The translations under genes were made by a program, and so were the position numbers. A stretch of 64,000 nt of DNA. Source: Flaccisagitta enflata. Lineage: Eukaryota; Chaetognatha; Sagittoidea; Aphragmophora. Numbering within the stretch: position 1 is the first letter of the stretch; every line of letters starts with the position of its first letter. Below the pieces are notes generated by a model. That model was not told where the DNA came from. It saw only the letters and a list, made by a program, of their open reading frames with translations, and made no database searches. The stretch lies in the NCBI GenBank assembly GCA_965153355.1, contig OZ231127.1, positions 57,412,001 through 57,476,000 on the forward strand, written 5' to 3'. Of the stretch, positions 1 through 14,880 are shown in pieces.

Positions 1-240
1 CCTATATCTATTGAGTCAGAATAGCCGGCTCAAAGACAGTACATATGGTCAGCGCTACCCGTGCCCTGCTTTCTCTGTTCCACGGCCAAACTGAAAATGG
101 AAAACGGAATAAGCTTGTCAAACAGCTATCAGTGGGAAAGTTGCCTATATCTATTGAGTCAGAATAGCCGGCTCAAAGACAGTAAATATGGTCAGCGCTA
201 CCCGTGCCCTGCTTTCTCTGTTCCACGGCCAAACTGAAAT
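1..240. repeat. direct repeat, two copies at 1-97 and 144-240
   Basis: The block starting CCTATATCTATTGAGTCAG is repeated nearly exactly after 143 bp. It ends in GGTCAGCGCTACCCGTGCCC, the non-hairpin end motif of repeat family B. Confidence 0.8.
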
Positions 241-974
241 TGAGTGAAGGAATCAGCTTTAAAGCGGAATAAGTCCTGTTTAACAAACGGGGAATCTGCG
301 AATCAATTGTTTTGTGTTAGAGACCAGGATCCAGGTCTCTTAAGGTATGGATCTGAGACTCAGGGGCCATGTTTACGGGCTTGGAGGCCTGATCAGGGCC
401 CTGAGTATGGGGAGCCAGGTTTCTCCCGTGTCTACAAGTCTTTGTCTTCGTTCAAAGCCGCTGTCTAAAAGATAACTTTTCATTTTCAGTCTTACGATGC
501 GATAACGTGTTGCTAAGAAGCGGAGGCGTTGGTAGGTTATCAATCTTTTTTTTTTATATTATTCTGAATGGGTTTAACTTAGAGAAATTTTCGGTCAACC
601 GAGAAGATCTCATTTGGCATGAGAAAAAGCGTCCATGCGTGCATCAGCCCAGTTTATTAACATTGGTTCTGTCAATTTACATACCAGGATTCGGTTGGGA
701 AGCAAATATCAAAGATTACTAAAAGGAGGTTAAAAAGATTTTTTTGCTCTTAAAAAAAAGGCATAGTGACGTTACTCGTAGACCATCAGCTTTCTAAGTT
801 TTAAAAAAGGTAAGTTCGTCCACTTTATATAGAGAATATGTACAAAAAGTAAATTTGGCGAACTTGATTCAGATTCATTACAATAGAAAAGGGATATACA
901 ATAGAGTATTGGTCGCGCTCGGGGTTTCCACCAAAAAAAGATCAATTGTAATTGTTCCGTATTAACAAATGTAA
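241..974. other. no recognised gene or repeat
   Basis: AT-rich unique-looking DNA. The short open frames here have no recognisable product and no coding-like composition. Confidence 0.5.
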
Positions 975-1585
975 TACAGGGTCATCCACCTGAGTTGTCG
1001 GATTCTGTTAAGCTTTTACTCTCTGATGCCAAGAGATATGGATTTGAAATTGATCATGTCTTAAAGAGTATAGATTGACATTTTTTGTATAAAAATTTCA
1101 GCCATTTTGGTCAAGTAGTTTGTCTTTAACATAGATTTTAATGTAAAGATTTCATTTCAAGACTGAACAGATTTTCTAGGAATTGTGCAAGTTAACACCC
1201 CAATTAGTTTTTGGATTTTTTTAGTAATCAATCCAAAACAGGCTTATATCAGTGATGATATTAAAGTATTTCAATATGTTTGTCAGTTTATCCTCCATTT
1301 GAGATTAATTTTCTCTCTATGGCGTGAATAGGAAAAAAAAATGAACATGAATGCAAGCAGAATTCTGAATTTCTGATCGACAATCTGTAAAATAGTAAAA
1401 TACTTGTGTTACTTCAAATTTACGTAAAAGACAAACTACTTGACCAAAATGGCTGAAATTTTTACACAAAAAAATGTCAATCTATACTCTTTAAGACATG
1501 ATCAATTTCAAATTCATGCCTCTTGGCATCTGAGAGTAAAAGCTTAACAGAATCCGACAACTCAGGCGGATGACCCTGTAATGAA
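975..1585. repeat. foldback element, family C copy 1
   Basis: Arms of about 150 bp at 975-1128 and 1428-1585 are inverted copies of each other (left GGGTCATCCACCTGAG, right CTCAGGCGGATGACCC), enclosing about 300 bp. A second member of the same family is at 37355-37958. The structure suits a long-TIR MITE or foldback transposon. Confidence 0.8.
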
Positions 1586-1623
1586 CCGCCAATTTCAAAA
1601 TGTAATGACCCGGGAATTTACTC

Positions 1624-1794
1624 AACAAGGCCGGATACACGGCCAATACCAGTCGCGGACGGGTGGGCAGGGGCGGAAATGCGTGTTTTCCCACTTTTCG
1701 ACTCGAGCGTGACGGACCAACCAACCGACCAACCAACCAACCAACCAACGGACGGACAAAGCCTCTTATAGAGTCGCTCGTCCGCGACTAAAAA
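1624..1794 (+). mobile_element. family A HINE-like element
   Basis: Begins AACAAGGCCGGATACACGGC, has a subterminal AGTCGCGGAC, a (CCAA/GGAC)n core, and ends in a hairpin arm GTCCGCGACT followed by AAAA. The two subterminal motifs are exact inverted complements. Confidence 0.75.
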
Positions 1795-1848
1795 GAAAAA
1801 CTTGTTTCGTATCCTTATAGTTTGTAAATATACCCTGAGTAGGAATAG

Positions 1849-2092
1849 AACAAGTCACACAATATCGTTGCGGACGGGTGGGCAGGGGCATCCAATTCCC
1901 AGCCTCAACCCCAGTCCCACCCCCAATCACCTCTGCCACACACTCACACACCCTCACACCCACACAATCACAACTGCGGTATGATAACTGCGCGTTTTTC
2001 GTGTTTTCAACTCGACCGTGACGGACCGAAGGACCAACAAACCGACGGACCAACGGACGGACGGACAAAGAGTTCGTGTCCGTGACTAAAAA
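1849..2092 (+). mobile_element. family A element (GTCACAATATC-type end)
   Basis: Starts AACAAGTCACACAATATCGT, then TGCGGACGGGTGGGCAGGGG, and ends GGACAAAGAGTTCGTGTCCG..ACTAAAAA. This subtype carries a CACACAC-rich insert in place of the compact core. Confidence 0.65.
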
Positions 2093-2093
2093 C

Positions 2094-2096
<3 letters not shown>

Positions 2097-2166
<70 letters not shown>
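2097..2166. repeat. (GA)n microsatellite
   Basis: Pure dinucleotide run directly next to the end of a family A element. Confidence 0.9.
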
Positions 2167-2169
<3 letters not shown>

Positions 2170-2269
2170 AGAGATACGACATCGGTCGACTAACTGTCTT
2201 CCACTAGTTCTAGTGCCACAATGACTAGACGCTATATAATACAACGGATGTGACAGATGATTTAACAAA

Positions 2270-2273
2270 ATGC

Positions 2274-2372
<99 letters not shown>

Positions 2373-2397
2373 AACAGCAACAACAACAACAAAATCG

Positions 2398-2469
<72 letters not shown>

Positions 2470-2502
2470 GCAACAACAACAACAACAACAACAACGACAA
2501 CG

Positions 2503-2557
<55 letters not shown>

Positions 2558-2558
2558 C
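2270..2558. repeat. (CAA)n array with internal (CGA)n block
   Basis: Trinucleotide array of nearly 290 bp, with a (GAC)n-type segment at about 2341-2371. Open frames across it (polyQ, polyN, polyC) are artefacts of the repeat. Confidence 0.95.
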
Positions 2559-2884
2559 GCAATACGAGGGAAAAAAATGACACAAACATTTATGAGTTAT
2601 CGAGGTTTTCATCGTTTTCGTTTGCATGTAGATATTCGTGTCTCGATGGTGTCAGCAAAGAGACTAAATACTTCTTTTTTTCCAACCTAGATGAATATGA
2701 TTTCTCCGTCATGAAATCATCTCCATGATAAACATCTCAGCTCCAAAAGATCGTGGAACCGTCTTGCACGGATGAGTGACTACTAAATCCTTGTCTTTTC
2801 ATCTTAAGACAAACAAGGCCGGATGACGACCTATGGACTGATAAAGATGAGAGGACGACTCCGCTCCGAGATGCTTAAGACTTG

Positions 2885-3263
2885 AAACGATGAATATGAA
2901 TATTACGTTGGTTGCTTCGCCTGACTCTGCTAAAATGTGCTTATGCGACCTCTTCATAGTGTGACACTAATGATTTTCTTTCAAATGAGCCCATGCCCAA
3001 CTTTTTAGATTGAGGGGAACCTTTTTTAGGGCCCATTTAAAGTTTACATAGAAACTAATGGGAAAAAATCCCCTTAAGAAGCCCCTTAAGATTTTCCTTT
3101 TATTTTCTTTGTTAACTTCAAATCAACCCTAAAAAAGGTTCGCATCAAGCTAGAAAGCTGCGCTTAAGCTTGTTTGAAATAAAAGATGAAGTGTCACATT
3201 ATGAAGAGGTCGCACGGGGAAGATTCAGCAAAATCATGCGGAGCAATCAACGTAATGAATATA
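2885..3263. repeat. short foldback element
   Basis: Two arms of about 160 bp: GCGACCTCTTCATAGTGTGACAC on the left mirrors GTGTCACATTATGAAGAGGTCGC on the right, and ATGAATATTACGTTG mirrors CAACGTAATGAATAT. The centre contains AACCTTTTTTAGGG and its complement. No coding capacity. Confidence 0.7.
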
Positions 3264-3689
3264 CACAGTTGATATGGTCTTGGTCTCCCAATCACTGCTT
3301 TTCCGACATCATTCGTCCACACGTTATGGATGACCCCCCCCCCCCGCCACTTCCTTAGATAACCTAGATGAGATCGTGAGAAGTGCCGTTTTTACGAACA
3401 ATATATATGTGACTCAAATAATTAGAGGAATATAAGAAGGAATTATAGGGCGGACGGTTACACCCACTTTTAGAGACGAGCGAATGCATATCTCTCTCAG
3501 CCGTCAAATATTCATTTGGTCATTTCATTCCATTCCAGTTTCGTCTCATTATCTGAGTGTGATGATGGAATGAGTTTGAGAACTTTATCGTTAATCCAAG
3601 ATAATCTTGTTTTGATAGATCTTTGAGAAGTTCGCGGGTGACTTCAGCTATTAATTGCTTTGGTAATGCATAGTTAAATATAAACGAAT
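3264..3689. other. no recognised feature
   Basis: AT-rich DNA with a short C-homopolymer near 3336-3345; nothing supportable as a gene. Confidence 0.5.
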
Positions 3690-3705
3690 GTGTGTGTGTG
3701 TGTGT

Positions 3706-3779
<74 letters not shown>
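3690..3779. repeat. (GT)n-(GA)n compound microsatellite
   Basis: About 20 bp of GT followed by about 70 bp of GA. Confidence 0.9.
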
Positions 3780-3783
<4 letters not shown>

Positions 3784-4130
3784 TACAGAAATCTATAGTG
3801 GTGAAAGGAAAAGGGGTGGACGGACATTGAGACAAACAGGAATGAATTTGAATTGTTCTTCATGACCGTGAATAACGAATCTGGTGTTTTAATCATGAGA
3901 AAAAAGACAATGTCGAGACGCTGTGACTATTAGCTAAATTATTTCAGTTGATGATGATCCGATGTAAAGAAAGTTTTTAGTCGCGTGCACGCGACTCTAC
4001 AACCCGCTCCGTCGGTCGGTCCATCCGTCGGTCCGTCGGTCGGTCGGTAACACTTTGCTTTTTTTCATTTCTTTGGGTCGTCTGGAGTTATTTTGAGTCA
4101 TTTTTCTGTTTTTTTTTTGGGGATTATTGG

Positions 4131-4646
4131 TTGCTTTTAATCATTTTTGGTCATTTTTGGTCATTTTTGGTCATTTTTGGTCATTTTTGGTCATTTTGGT
4201 CATTTTGGTCATTTTGGTCATTTAGGTCATTTTTGGTCATTTTTGATTATTTTTTGGTCATTTTTGGTCATTTTTGGTCATTTTTGATCTTTTTTGATCA
4301 TTTTCGGTCATTTTTGGTCATTTTTGGTCATTTTTGGTCATTTTGGTCATTTTTGGTCATTTTGGTCATTTTTGGTCATTTTTGGTCATTTTTGGTCATT
4401 TTTGGTCATTTTTGGTCATTTTTGGTTATTTTGGTCATTTTGGTCATTTTGGTCATTTTTGGTCATTTTGGTCATTTTTGATCATTTTTGGTCATTTTTG
4501 GTCATTTTGGTCATTTTTAGTCATCTTTGGTCATCTTTGGTCATTTTGGTCATTTTGGTCATTTTGGTCATTTTGGTCATTTTAGTCATTTTGGTCATTT
4601 TTGGTCATTTTTGGTCATTTTTGGTCATTTTGGTCATTTTTGGTTA
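4131..4646. repeat. TTTTTGGTCA minisatellite
   Basis: About 50 tandem copies of a 10- or 9-base unit with occasional substitutions. It gives long but meaningless open frames. Confidence 0.95.
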
Positions 4647-5455
4647 AAGTCTGCTGGTTAAAGTCTACTGGTTAAAGTCTGCTGGTTGAAGTCTGCTGGT
4701 TAAAGTCTGCTGGTTAATGTCTGCTGGGTAAAGTCTGATGGTTAAAGTCTGCTGGTTTAAATCTGCTGGTTTAAATCTGCTGCTTTAAGTCTGCTGGTTT
4801 AAATCTAATAGGTTAAGTCTGCTGGTTAAAGTCTGCTGGTTTAAATCTGCTGGTTTAAGTCTGCTGGTTTAAGTCTGCTGGTTTAAATCTAATGGGTTAA
4901 GTCTGCTGGTCTAATGGTTTAAGTCTGCTGGTTTAAGTCTGCTGGTTTAAGTCTGCTGGTTAAAATGATATTAATGATAAGTCTGGTTTAAGTCCGGTTT
5001 AAGTCTGGTTTAAGTCTGGTTAAAGTCTGGTTTAAGTCTGGTTCACGTCTGGTTTAGGTCAGGTTTAAGTCTGGTTTAGGACTGGTTCATGTCTGATTTA
5101 TGTCTGGTTTAGGTCTGGGTTAGTTCTGGTGTATGTCTGGTTTTTGTCTGGTTTATGTTTGATTTAGGTCTGATTTAGGTCTGGTTTTGGTCTGGTTTTG
5201 GTCTGGTTTTGGTTTAGTTTAATTCTGGTTTGAGTTTGGTTTGAGTCTGGTTTGAGTTTGGTTTGAGTCTGGTTTGATTCTGGTTTGAGCCTGGTTGGAG
5301 TCTGGTTTGAGCCTGGTTTCGGTCTGGTTTAAGTCTGGTTTGAGTCTGGTTTGAGTCTGGTTTGAGTCTGATTTGAGTCTGGTTTGAGTCCGGTTTGATT
5401 CTGGTTTGGGTTGCGTTTAAGTCTGATTTTTGATAAAAAGATACAATAAGGAGTC
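4647..5455. repeat. GGTTAAAGTCTGCT / GTCTGGTTTAA minisatellites
   Basis: Two related tandem arrays with a gradual change of unit and increasing divergence toward the right. Confidence 0.9.
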
Positions 5456-5510
5456 TGGTCAGTTCAGTTATTTTTGTCCTGCACGCGACTTATAGGTGTT
5501 GGCCTTGTTT

Positions 5511-6014
5511 TCTCTCCAAATTTATACCTTTTTTAAAATCGCCCTCAATCATGCGCAGTGGTTCGAACCGCTTTAGTTCTTAGAAAAGGGGGAAACAAAT
5601 TCGTTTGAAGCAAACATACAGGTTAATTCTAAAACAAGGATACAAGGATGGAAAAACAAGGACAATTAAGTTCCTTCACCTCTCGTGTTCCCACTATGCC
5701 AGGCCCAAGCTCAGCAACGAAACTTTGCATGAGTGTTGCGTTTTTGTCCGAAAAAAGGAATAAAAGGGATAAAAGTGACAATGAATGAAATAGGAGAATA
5801 ATAAAAAAAAAGAATAAAAGAGGAATAAAAATAAGACGGCGAATTTTCGAAGGAAAATTAATTGTTTCACCATACTTTTTGCATCATTGTCATGACAATA
5901 ATGAAGCTGGAATGCGTTTAGCAGACATTTTGTCTCTAAAGACATTGGTGTATACCTTTTTATCATATTCTGACCTAAAAAGTAATTTGAGCTATGCGAT
6001 TCACATGGAAACAC
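5511..6014. other. no recognised feature
   Basis: AT-rich DNA with poly-A patches and small open frames without recognisable products. Confidence 0.5.
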
Positions 6015-6262
6015 GCAGGAAAATGATGGTTTTTAGCAAATTTCTGCTTACACTTTTTTTCATTTTCTGTGGTCTAAATTCTAAGAAAGCCATACACAGG
6101 GAAATTTTGCATTTTGAAAAACATAGTTCTCTCTGTAATCGATTTGGGAAGAGAACTATGTTCTTTGTTTATTCATTTTTTCATTTTCTATGCAAATTTA
6201 GAATTTAGACCAGCCCCCTATCAGTGACCAAAAATGAAAAAAGTAGAAATTTTCAACAAATT
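6015..6262. repeat. short foldback element
   Basis: ACATAGTTCTCT and AGAGAACTATGT flank the centre, and GGTCTAAATTCTAA mirrors TTTAGAATTTAGACC further out. A related TTTTTCATTTTC..ATTTAGG segment recurs near 32880-32940. Confidence 0.6.
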
Positions 6263-6601
6263 TTTTTTAGTAACATTGGTTAATCTTGATCTTTCTTGCT
6301 ATATAAATGCAAATTTTTCTTTTAGATAATATGTCTTAGCTGTCTGAATCATTTTTATTCACTTTTTTTTTCATTTCCATTCATTCAAAATTTCCATTTT
6401 AACCGTCTTTGAAACACAAATGTTGCCTTCGAGGGGACGCTGTCATAAATAAAAAAGCTGATGCAAGCGAGTCTTTCTATTAGGTGTGGAGAAAACGTCA
6501 TCCCGATCCTGTCCCAAACGCTGTCTTCTCTTCTCACTGACTTTCATTCACTGTCATACACTGGCACCAACCATCCACTACTGTCATCAAACAATGTCAG
6601 T

Positions 6602-7310
<709 letters not shown>

Positions 7311-7319
7311 CTTGTCTAA

Positions 7320-8596
7320 GCTCCCTATTCAAGCAGTCCATCTATAAACCCTCTCATTTTCATAAGTTGCGTGTCAGTGCGTCCATACAATGTATTCCAT
7401 TTAACGTCATTTCCCCATTTTCTCTAACTTTACCCTCCTCTGCCACTTCCACTCTCCCCTCCACCCTTTCCCCTCCTCTCTCTTCGCTATCTACTATCCC
7501 GTTCGAGTTTTAACCACCTCGGCGCTAATTAATGATTTTTTTGAGGGGAGAATAAGTCGTGAACGTTGCACTTTCACATGGTTAGCGCTGGTTTATGTTC
7601 ATTTCCACATGAAAGTCGATGGGAAATCGTAACGGTCAAAAGGAATGAGGACACAACGTCAACAACCCGAATCCGAATCGTGGCGAGTGACGGGCTGATG
7701 AGGTAAACAGTGCAATCGTTTGACCACTGATGGATGGATTCGGCTGATGAGGCAATTTGAGGGAATCCGAATGTGACAAATGATGCCAAGGACCAATTTA
7801 CAAAGGAGCGTTGTTCTTAATCTATCAAGTTATGTAATGAGGGGAAGCAAATGGGTGGGATGCGGGAGGGGGTGGGTGATTCTTAAAAGAATTTTGGCTT
7901 TGAAGGTGGTAAAGATAGATGACCCAAAAGATCATTCTTTGATCTTTGGACGGGATTGGATCAAAGACTTGCAAATGAGCGAAGGCTACTATAAACAACT
8001 TACAATGTGAACTCTTTAAATACAGCATTTTGGGATATTCTCTATACTGGGGTCATTGATTGTGAGTCATTTTTATGACTGTCTCGAGTATCGACTAAGT
8101 TGACATTCGAAGATCGTTAATTCCGAATGCCGTCTGCCTAAATCGAAATAAACACAAAATATCGCAGAAAACATATTTGGTAATTTGATTAGGCAGACTC
8201 GGACGCAGTCGACTGTTGTCTTCTACCATCTTGTTCAAAAATGTGTTCCCAACTTTACAGATTGCTTTTCGAAATTCTAGTATTTTAAATTTATCCATAT
8301 GCCGTACACCTTATGTCGTTTATTCTTTGCTAGTCTCTCTATCGGTGGGTCTGTCCTTCTCTATCTGCTAGTTTAATCATCACACTGTCACTTTCTGTAG
8401 CGTTTAAAGCCCCATCGTCATCCCTGTCGTTGTATACCTGCATAGGACCAACGATTTCGCCCTTAAAACTCAAAAGTAGGTGTGCCCTAGACTAAATTTG
8501 GTCGTTAGGCAAGTTCATTATCTCTTCGTTTACCTTATGACATGTACAACAAAAACTCCCTTGTACCTCATGTACAAAACATCCATTGGCTTTATT
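7320..8596. other. no recognised gene
   Basis: Mixed unique-looking sequence with a G-rich patch near 7858-7880. Open frames of 60-76 codons overlap on both strands and none resembles a known family. Confidence 0.5.
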
Positions 8597-8770
8597 TTCG
8601 GTCGCGTCTCTACACCCCACTTTGTCCAATGTCCATCATCTGTCTGTCTGTTTATCGGTTGGACCATTGGTCAGTCGATCCATCACGTTTTACTTTGTTT
8701 TTGTAGTCTTTGGCTTAATGGCTCCTGCCCAAATGCTCTAGTGACCTCTTTTGCAGCTAAGTTCATGATA
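8597..8770 (-). mobile_element. degraded family A element
   Basis: GGTCGCGTCTCTACACCCCACTTTGTCC, then CACGTTTTACTTTGTTT, then GGCTCCTGCCCAAATG and GTGACCTC follow the family order, but both ends are eroded. Confidence 0.55.
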
Positions 8771-10612
<1,842 letters not shown>

Positions 10613-10772
10613 TTTTTAGTCGCGGACACGCGACTCTACACCTTGCCGTGTCGGTCGGTATGTCGGTCGGTCCGTCCGTCCGTCCGTCACATTTTTGAAT
10701 TCTGAACTGTTTCTGCATTACTGCTCCTGCCCAACCGTCCGCGACTGGATTGCTGTGTAACCGGCCTTATTT
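10613..10772 (-). mobile_element. family A HINE-like element (GTCGCGGAC subtype)
   Basis: The terminal hairpin AGTCGCGGACACGCGACT, a (CCGT)n core and a distal CCGTCCGCGACTGGATTGC then CCGGCCTTATT. The subterminal motifs match in inverted orientation. A family B element is abutted immediately downstream. Confidence 0.75.
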
Positions 10773-10779
10773 GTAACCT

Positions 10780-11935
10780 TTTGGGCTGCGTCCTATGCTT
10801 TCACACCTATGGGTGACTTTTTGGACAGCGGCCCAAAGAGTCCTGTAGAACCAAGGGGGGCTTTCGTTCGTTTGTCCATTTATTTATCCTTCCATCAGGC
10901 CTCTCAGACCTCAAATCAGGCCTCTCAGGCCTCAAATCAAGCCTCTCAAGTCTCAAACCAGTCATCTCGGGTCTCAACCAAGGCCTCTCAGGACTCTAAT
11001 CAGACCTGTCAGACCTCAAATCAGGCCTTTCAGACCTCAAATCAGGCCTTTCAGGCTTCTAATCTGCCCTCGCAGGCCTTTAGTCAGTCCATTCAGGTCT
11101 CAAATCAGCCATCTAAGCCTCAGATTAGCCCTTTCAGACATTGAATCAGTCCTCTACAACCTTTCAAGCCCTAAGTCAGCCCACTTGTTTCAAATTGACT
11201 TTGTCAGGCCTCATTGACTTCGAATAAGCCCATTCAGATCTCAAATCCACAAACAGACAGACGGACAAATAGAGGCACCCTGTGTTCTACAGGACCGCTG
11301 TCTTGCTTCCCCTACCTCAAATTCAAAATCATGCAAAGCAGGGCAACGGGTATCGCTGACCACATATTGCCCCTGGGTGGCCTGCTCCTTCTTCGTTTCC
11401 TCCATCTTCTCCATGCTTCCCTACCCCTTGGATTTAAAGATTAAATTGTAGCCTGAAAGCTAAGATCCCAGCCTTGAAGCTCTAATTCGAGACTTGAGTC
11501 CAAAATCCCTTCCTAGAGGCCCGATGGCTCAAATACAAGCTTTGAAGCTTAAGTCCCTGCCTTGAGGCTTAAATCCCAACCACTTGGCTCAGATCCCAGC
11601 CTTGGGGCTCAAATCCCAGCGTTGATGCTAAAATCTCATCCTCCTGGCTCCGATCCTTGCCTCGAAGCTCAGATCCCAGCCTCAAGGATCAAATCCCAGC
11701 CTTAAGGCTGAGATGCCATCCTCAAGGCTCAGATCCTTACCTCGAGGCTCAAATTCCAGCCTTCAGGCTCAAATTCCAGCCTCAAGGCTCAAATCCTAGT
11801 TTTGAGGCTCAAAGCCTAGTTTCAAGGCTCAAATTGCAGCTTCCAGGCTCGACCACAGCCTAGATGGTCCAATCCAAGCCTCCTTGCAGAGGTCATAGGC
11901 CTCTTCACAGCCGCTGCCCCCCTGACCACTGCACC
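10780..11935. mobile_element. family B composite with two minisatellite arrays
   Basis: The CCTATGCTTTCACACCTATG and CAGCGGCCCAAAG end motifs are followed by an AGGCCTCTCAGACCTCAAATC array (10895-11240), then GTTCTACAGGACCGCTG and GGGTATCGCTGACC motifs, then a GGCTCAAATCCCAGCCTTGA array (11440-11880), ending near CACAGCCGCTGCCCC. Looks like nested or fused family members. Confidence 0.65.
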
Positions 11936-12054
11936 GCAACATACACTGACTTATGGGCACAGGCAAAGCTGACCTTTTGACACTTTTTCGACTGTCCATA
12001 TTTCTTTTCCATTTTCATTTCATTTCTTTTTACAGTAGTTGCAGACTCGCGGTC

Positions 12055-12573
12055 CACTCATTTATTCATTCATCCATTTATTCATTCATCCATTCATTTC
12101 TTCATTCCTTCATTCCTATATCCATTCATTCATTCATTCATTCATTCATTCATTCATTCATTCATTCATTCATTCATTCATTCATTCATTCATTCATTCA
12201 TTCTCTCATTCATCCATTCATTCATTCATTCATCCATTCATTTACTCATTCATTCATTTATCCATTGATTCATTTATCCATTCATTCATTCATCCATCTT
12301 TTTTCATTTTATTATTTTTTTTTCTTGATTCATTCATTCATTCATTCATTCATTCATTCATTCAGTCATTCATTCGTTCATTCATTCATTCATTTATTCA
12401 TTCGTTCATTCATTCAATTATTCATTCATCCTTTCAATCATTTAATCATTCACTCACTCATTCATTCATTCATCCATTCATTCATTCATTCATTCATTTA
12501 TTCTTCATTCATTCATTGATTCATTCATTCATTCATTCATTCATTCATTCATTCATTCATTCATTCATTCATT
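12055..12573. repeat. (CATT)n array
   Basis: Tetranucleotide array of roughly 520 bp with sporadic variants. Its serine/isoleucine/histidine-rich open frames are artefacts. Confidence 0.96.
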
Positions 12574-12949
12574 CTACTTCTCATACATCGATATCATATT
12601 TGGCCAATTATCTAGATGTACTAATGTGAAAATCCCTGCATTTTCAGTAAAATTGTCATGATGGTCGGTTGGTCGGTTGGTTGGTTGGTCGGTTTGTCGG
12701 TTGGTCTGTCAGTCCCTGATTACATTGAAATGCAGTGTTTTATTATAGGGTCATAGGTCATTGTAAGGTATGGAAAAGTGAAAAATAGTTTTGCTGTAAT
12801 AAGTTTGTATTCTATTCAGTCGTTCATTGATTCTATGTTACCGATAGCAGCCCAGACCTGTACATCCTGCTTTCCTTCCGAGTAGCAGATATTTTTCCTA
12901 AAAATCCTCCGACTAGACTAGGTATGCATTCCTATGCCTTTTCATGCAT

Positions 12950-14075
12950 TACTATCAGGCCTTATTTTAGTAATTTTTTTGAAAGAGCATTCCGGGCTCT
13001 CTCCTTACAAGCTCAAGGAGCCCGGCAGAAAAACGGAGAGCCCGGTAAGAAATCCTGATTTCCCTATTAAATGAGCTTGTATATTTAGGTTTCTGTCTAA
13101 CCATGTTTCTCCCATCTCTTAAAGCAGCGAATTTTCTGTTTGAATGAATGAGACGACTTGCAAATGAAAGAAAGTTTTTTCCAGTATCAACAACAAGAAG
13201 AGCTAGAACAAGGCCGGATACACGGCCAATACCAGTTGCGGTCGGGTGGGCAGGGGCAGAAATGCGCGTTTTCACACTTTCCAACTCGATCATTACGGAC
13301 CAATGGATGGACGGACGGACGGACGGATGGTCAAAGCCTCTTATAGAGTTGCGTGTCCGCAACTAAAAAAGGCCAAATACATGGCTACTCAAGAGGCGTT
13401 TGAGTGGGCAGGAGCAGTAAAAAAAGGCTAACCATGCATTTGGCAGGAGTAAAAACCATCTGTAATACAAAAAAATACCACTTGACAGACAGACCAACCA
13501 ACCAACGGACAGATGGAGAGATGCAGTATGTAGAGTTGAAGTGATCCATTCAAGTTGTGATTCGCTTATTTCATCTTTAGAAACTAATAAAAATTTCATT
13601 CTCATCTACTCGTCAAAAGACAATTGTGCTTTGATATCCTCATTTGGTTAGTTGTTGTACACCATCATGAGTTTGTCTAGAGCAGATGGAAACAGCGAAG
13701 CTCAATGCTCAGATTTGATGTCTTTTGCTGAATTCTCGCAGACGGTAATCATGAAATCATGGTAGCAGATTTGATAAGTCAGAATAGTAATGGGGATTGC
13801 CTTTTTTCCATGTGATAAATGTGATATTTTCAAGGAACAAATTATCATCGTTTGATGTAGATTTTCACTTTGAGAATTTCCCATTTATGTCCGTTTAGTT
13901 AATTATCTTTAAAAAAAAAATGATAATGGCAAACTTGTGTGGGGTAAAAAATACTCAGCAAAAATTGAAAGGGCAAACCGGGCTCTCTGCCAGCAAATCT
14001 TGTGTGCCCGGGAGCAAAATAGAGAGCATCGGGCTCCCGGGCACGCTCTAAAAAAGGGCCTGATTACTATGTTTT
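12950..14075. repeat. probable foldback element interrupted by a family A copy
   Basis: ATTACTATCAGGCCTTATTTT at the left is mirrored by AAAAAAGGGCCTGATTACTAT at the right, and both flanks contain CCGGGCTCTC/GAGAGCCCGG hairpins (12991-13042, 13979-14048). A family A element sits inside. Confidence 0.5.
13207..13369 (+). mobile_element. family A HINE-like element (GTTGCGG subtype)
   Basis: Starts AACAAGGCCGGATACACGGC, core (GGAC)n, ends GAGTTGCGTGTCCGCAACT then AAAAAA. A degenerate related segment follows to about 13550. Confidence 0.75.
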
Positions 14076-14515
14076 TCTGTACTTTACTAAGCCTATTCAT
14101 GAGAAAAAAGAACATAAACAATGACTCATTTTGAGACACGTTCCATGAACTTTAGAAACAAAAAACGACAGTTTTAAGTTGGGGTGCAAAGGCATTCATG
14201 ACCTTATTGAAATTTTTAAATAAAATTCAGTTTTCTAGTTTATTGTTATATAATTACTTAATGAAAACCTAGTATGATAAAGGCATTGCTTTGTTAATCA
14301 TTTGCTTTGTTTATCAATTCATAGAGATCAGAAATACTCGATGTACAAATGAAAATAATAGTTTCCTTAAAATGGTAGTGCAAGAATTTAAAACCGTCAA
14401 GGGAAAAATTCTAAGACTTAAATTTGAATATTTCGCAACCACCGGGATTTGAACTGTTTCTAAATGTTCGGATTTACTTTGGAACTTTTACATTCATCAA
14501 ACTTATGATTCATTC

Positions 14516-14518
<3 letters not shown>

Positions 14519-14612
<94 letters not shown>

Positions 14613-14880
14613 TCTCACTCTCACTCACTCTCACTCACTCTCTTGCACTCTCTCTCACTCTCTTGCACTCTCTCTCACTCTCTCTCACTCTCACTCACAC
14701 TCTCACTCTCACTCTCACTCTCGCTCTCTCTCTCTCTTGTTCTTTTATTCTGTTTTTGTATTCTTTCTTTTTTTCGCTTTTTTTTCTCTTTACCTTTTCT
14801 TCCTTTCTTCCTTCCTTCCTCCCTTCCTTCCGTCCTTCCTTCCTTCCGTCCTTCCTTCCTTCCTTCCTTCCTTCCTTCCG
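14519..14880. repeat. (CT)n then (CTTC)n low-complexity tract
   Basis: About 215 bp of CT/CACT repeats followed by TTCC/TTTC repeats; entirely pyrimidine-rich. Confidence 0.93.

Larger units (their letters stand above)
3975..5510 (-). mobile_element. giant family A element with expanded minisatellite core
   Basis: The left edge is the family hairpin AGTCGCGTGCACGCGACT; the right edge is GCACGCGACTTATAGGTGTT then GGCCTTGTT. These are the ends of the compact 220-bp copy at 19291-19514, but the core here is about 1.3 kb of tandem repeats: a 10-11-bp TTTTTGGTCA unit, a 14-bp GGTTAAAGTCTGCT unit, then degenerate GTCTGGTTTAA. Confidence 0.75.

Noticed and set aside
2086-2728. Open frames of polyC, polyQ, polyN and polyV
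   Set aside because: All are translations of one (CAA)n array in different frames and strands; no flanking coding sequence or splice structure.
4131-4647. Repetitive WSFLVIFGHF open frames
   Set aside because: Three overlapping frames of a 10-bp minisatellite give similar peptides; not a membrane protein.
10613-10772. Family A considered as a tRNA-derived SINE
   Set aside because: No A/B box pair or cloverleaf seen, no consistent A-tail. Subterminal inverted repeats and hairpin fit a DNA/rolling-circle type better, though this is not proven.
11953-12629. Long serine/isoleucine/histidine-rich frames
   Set aside because: Translation of the (CATT)n array.
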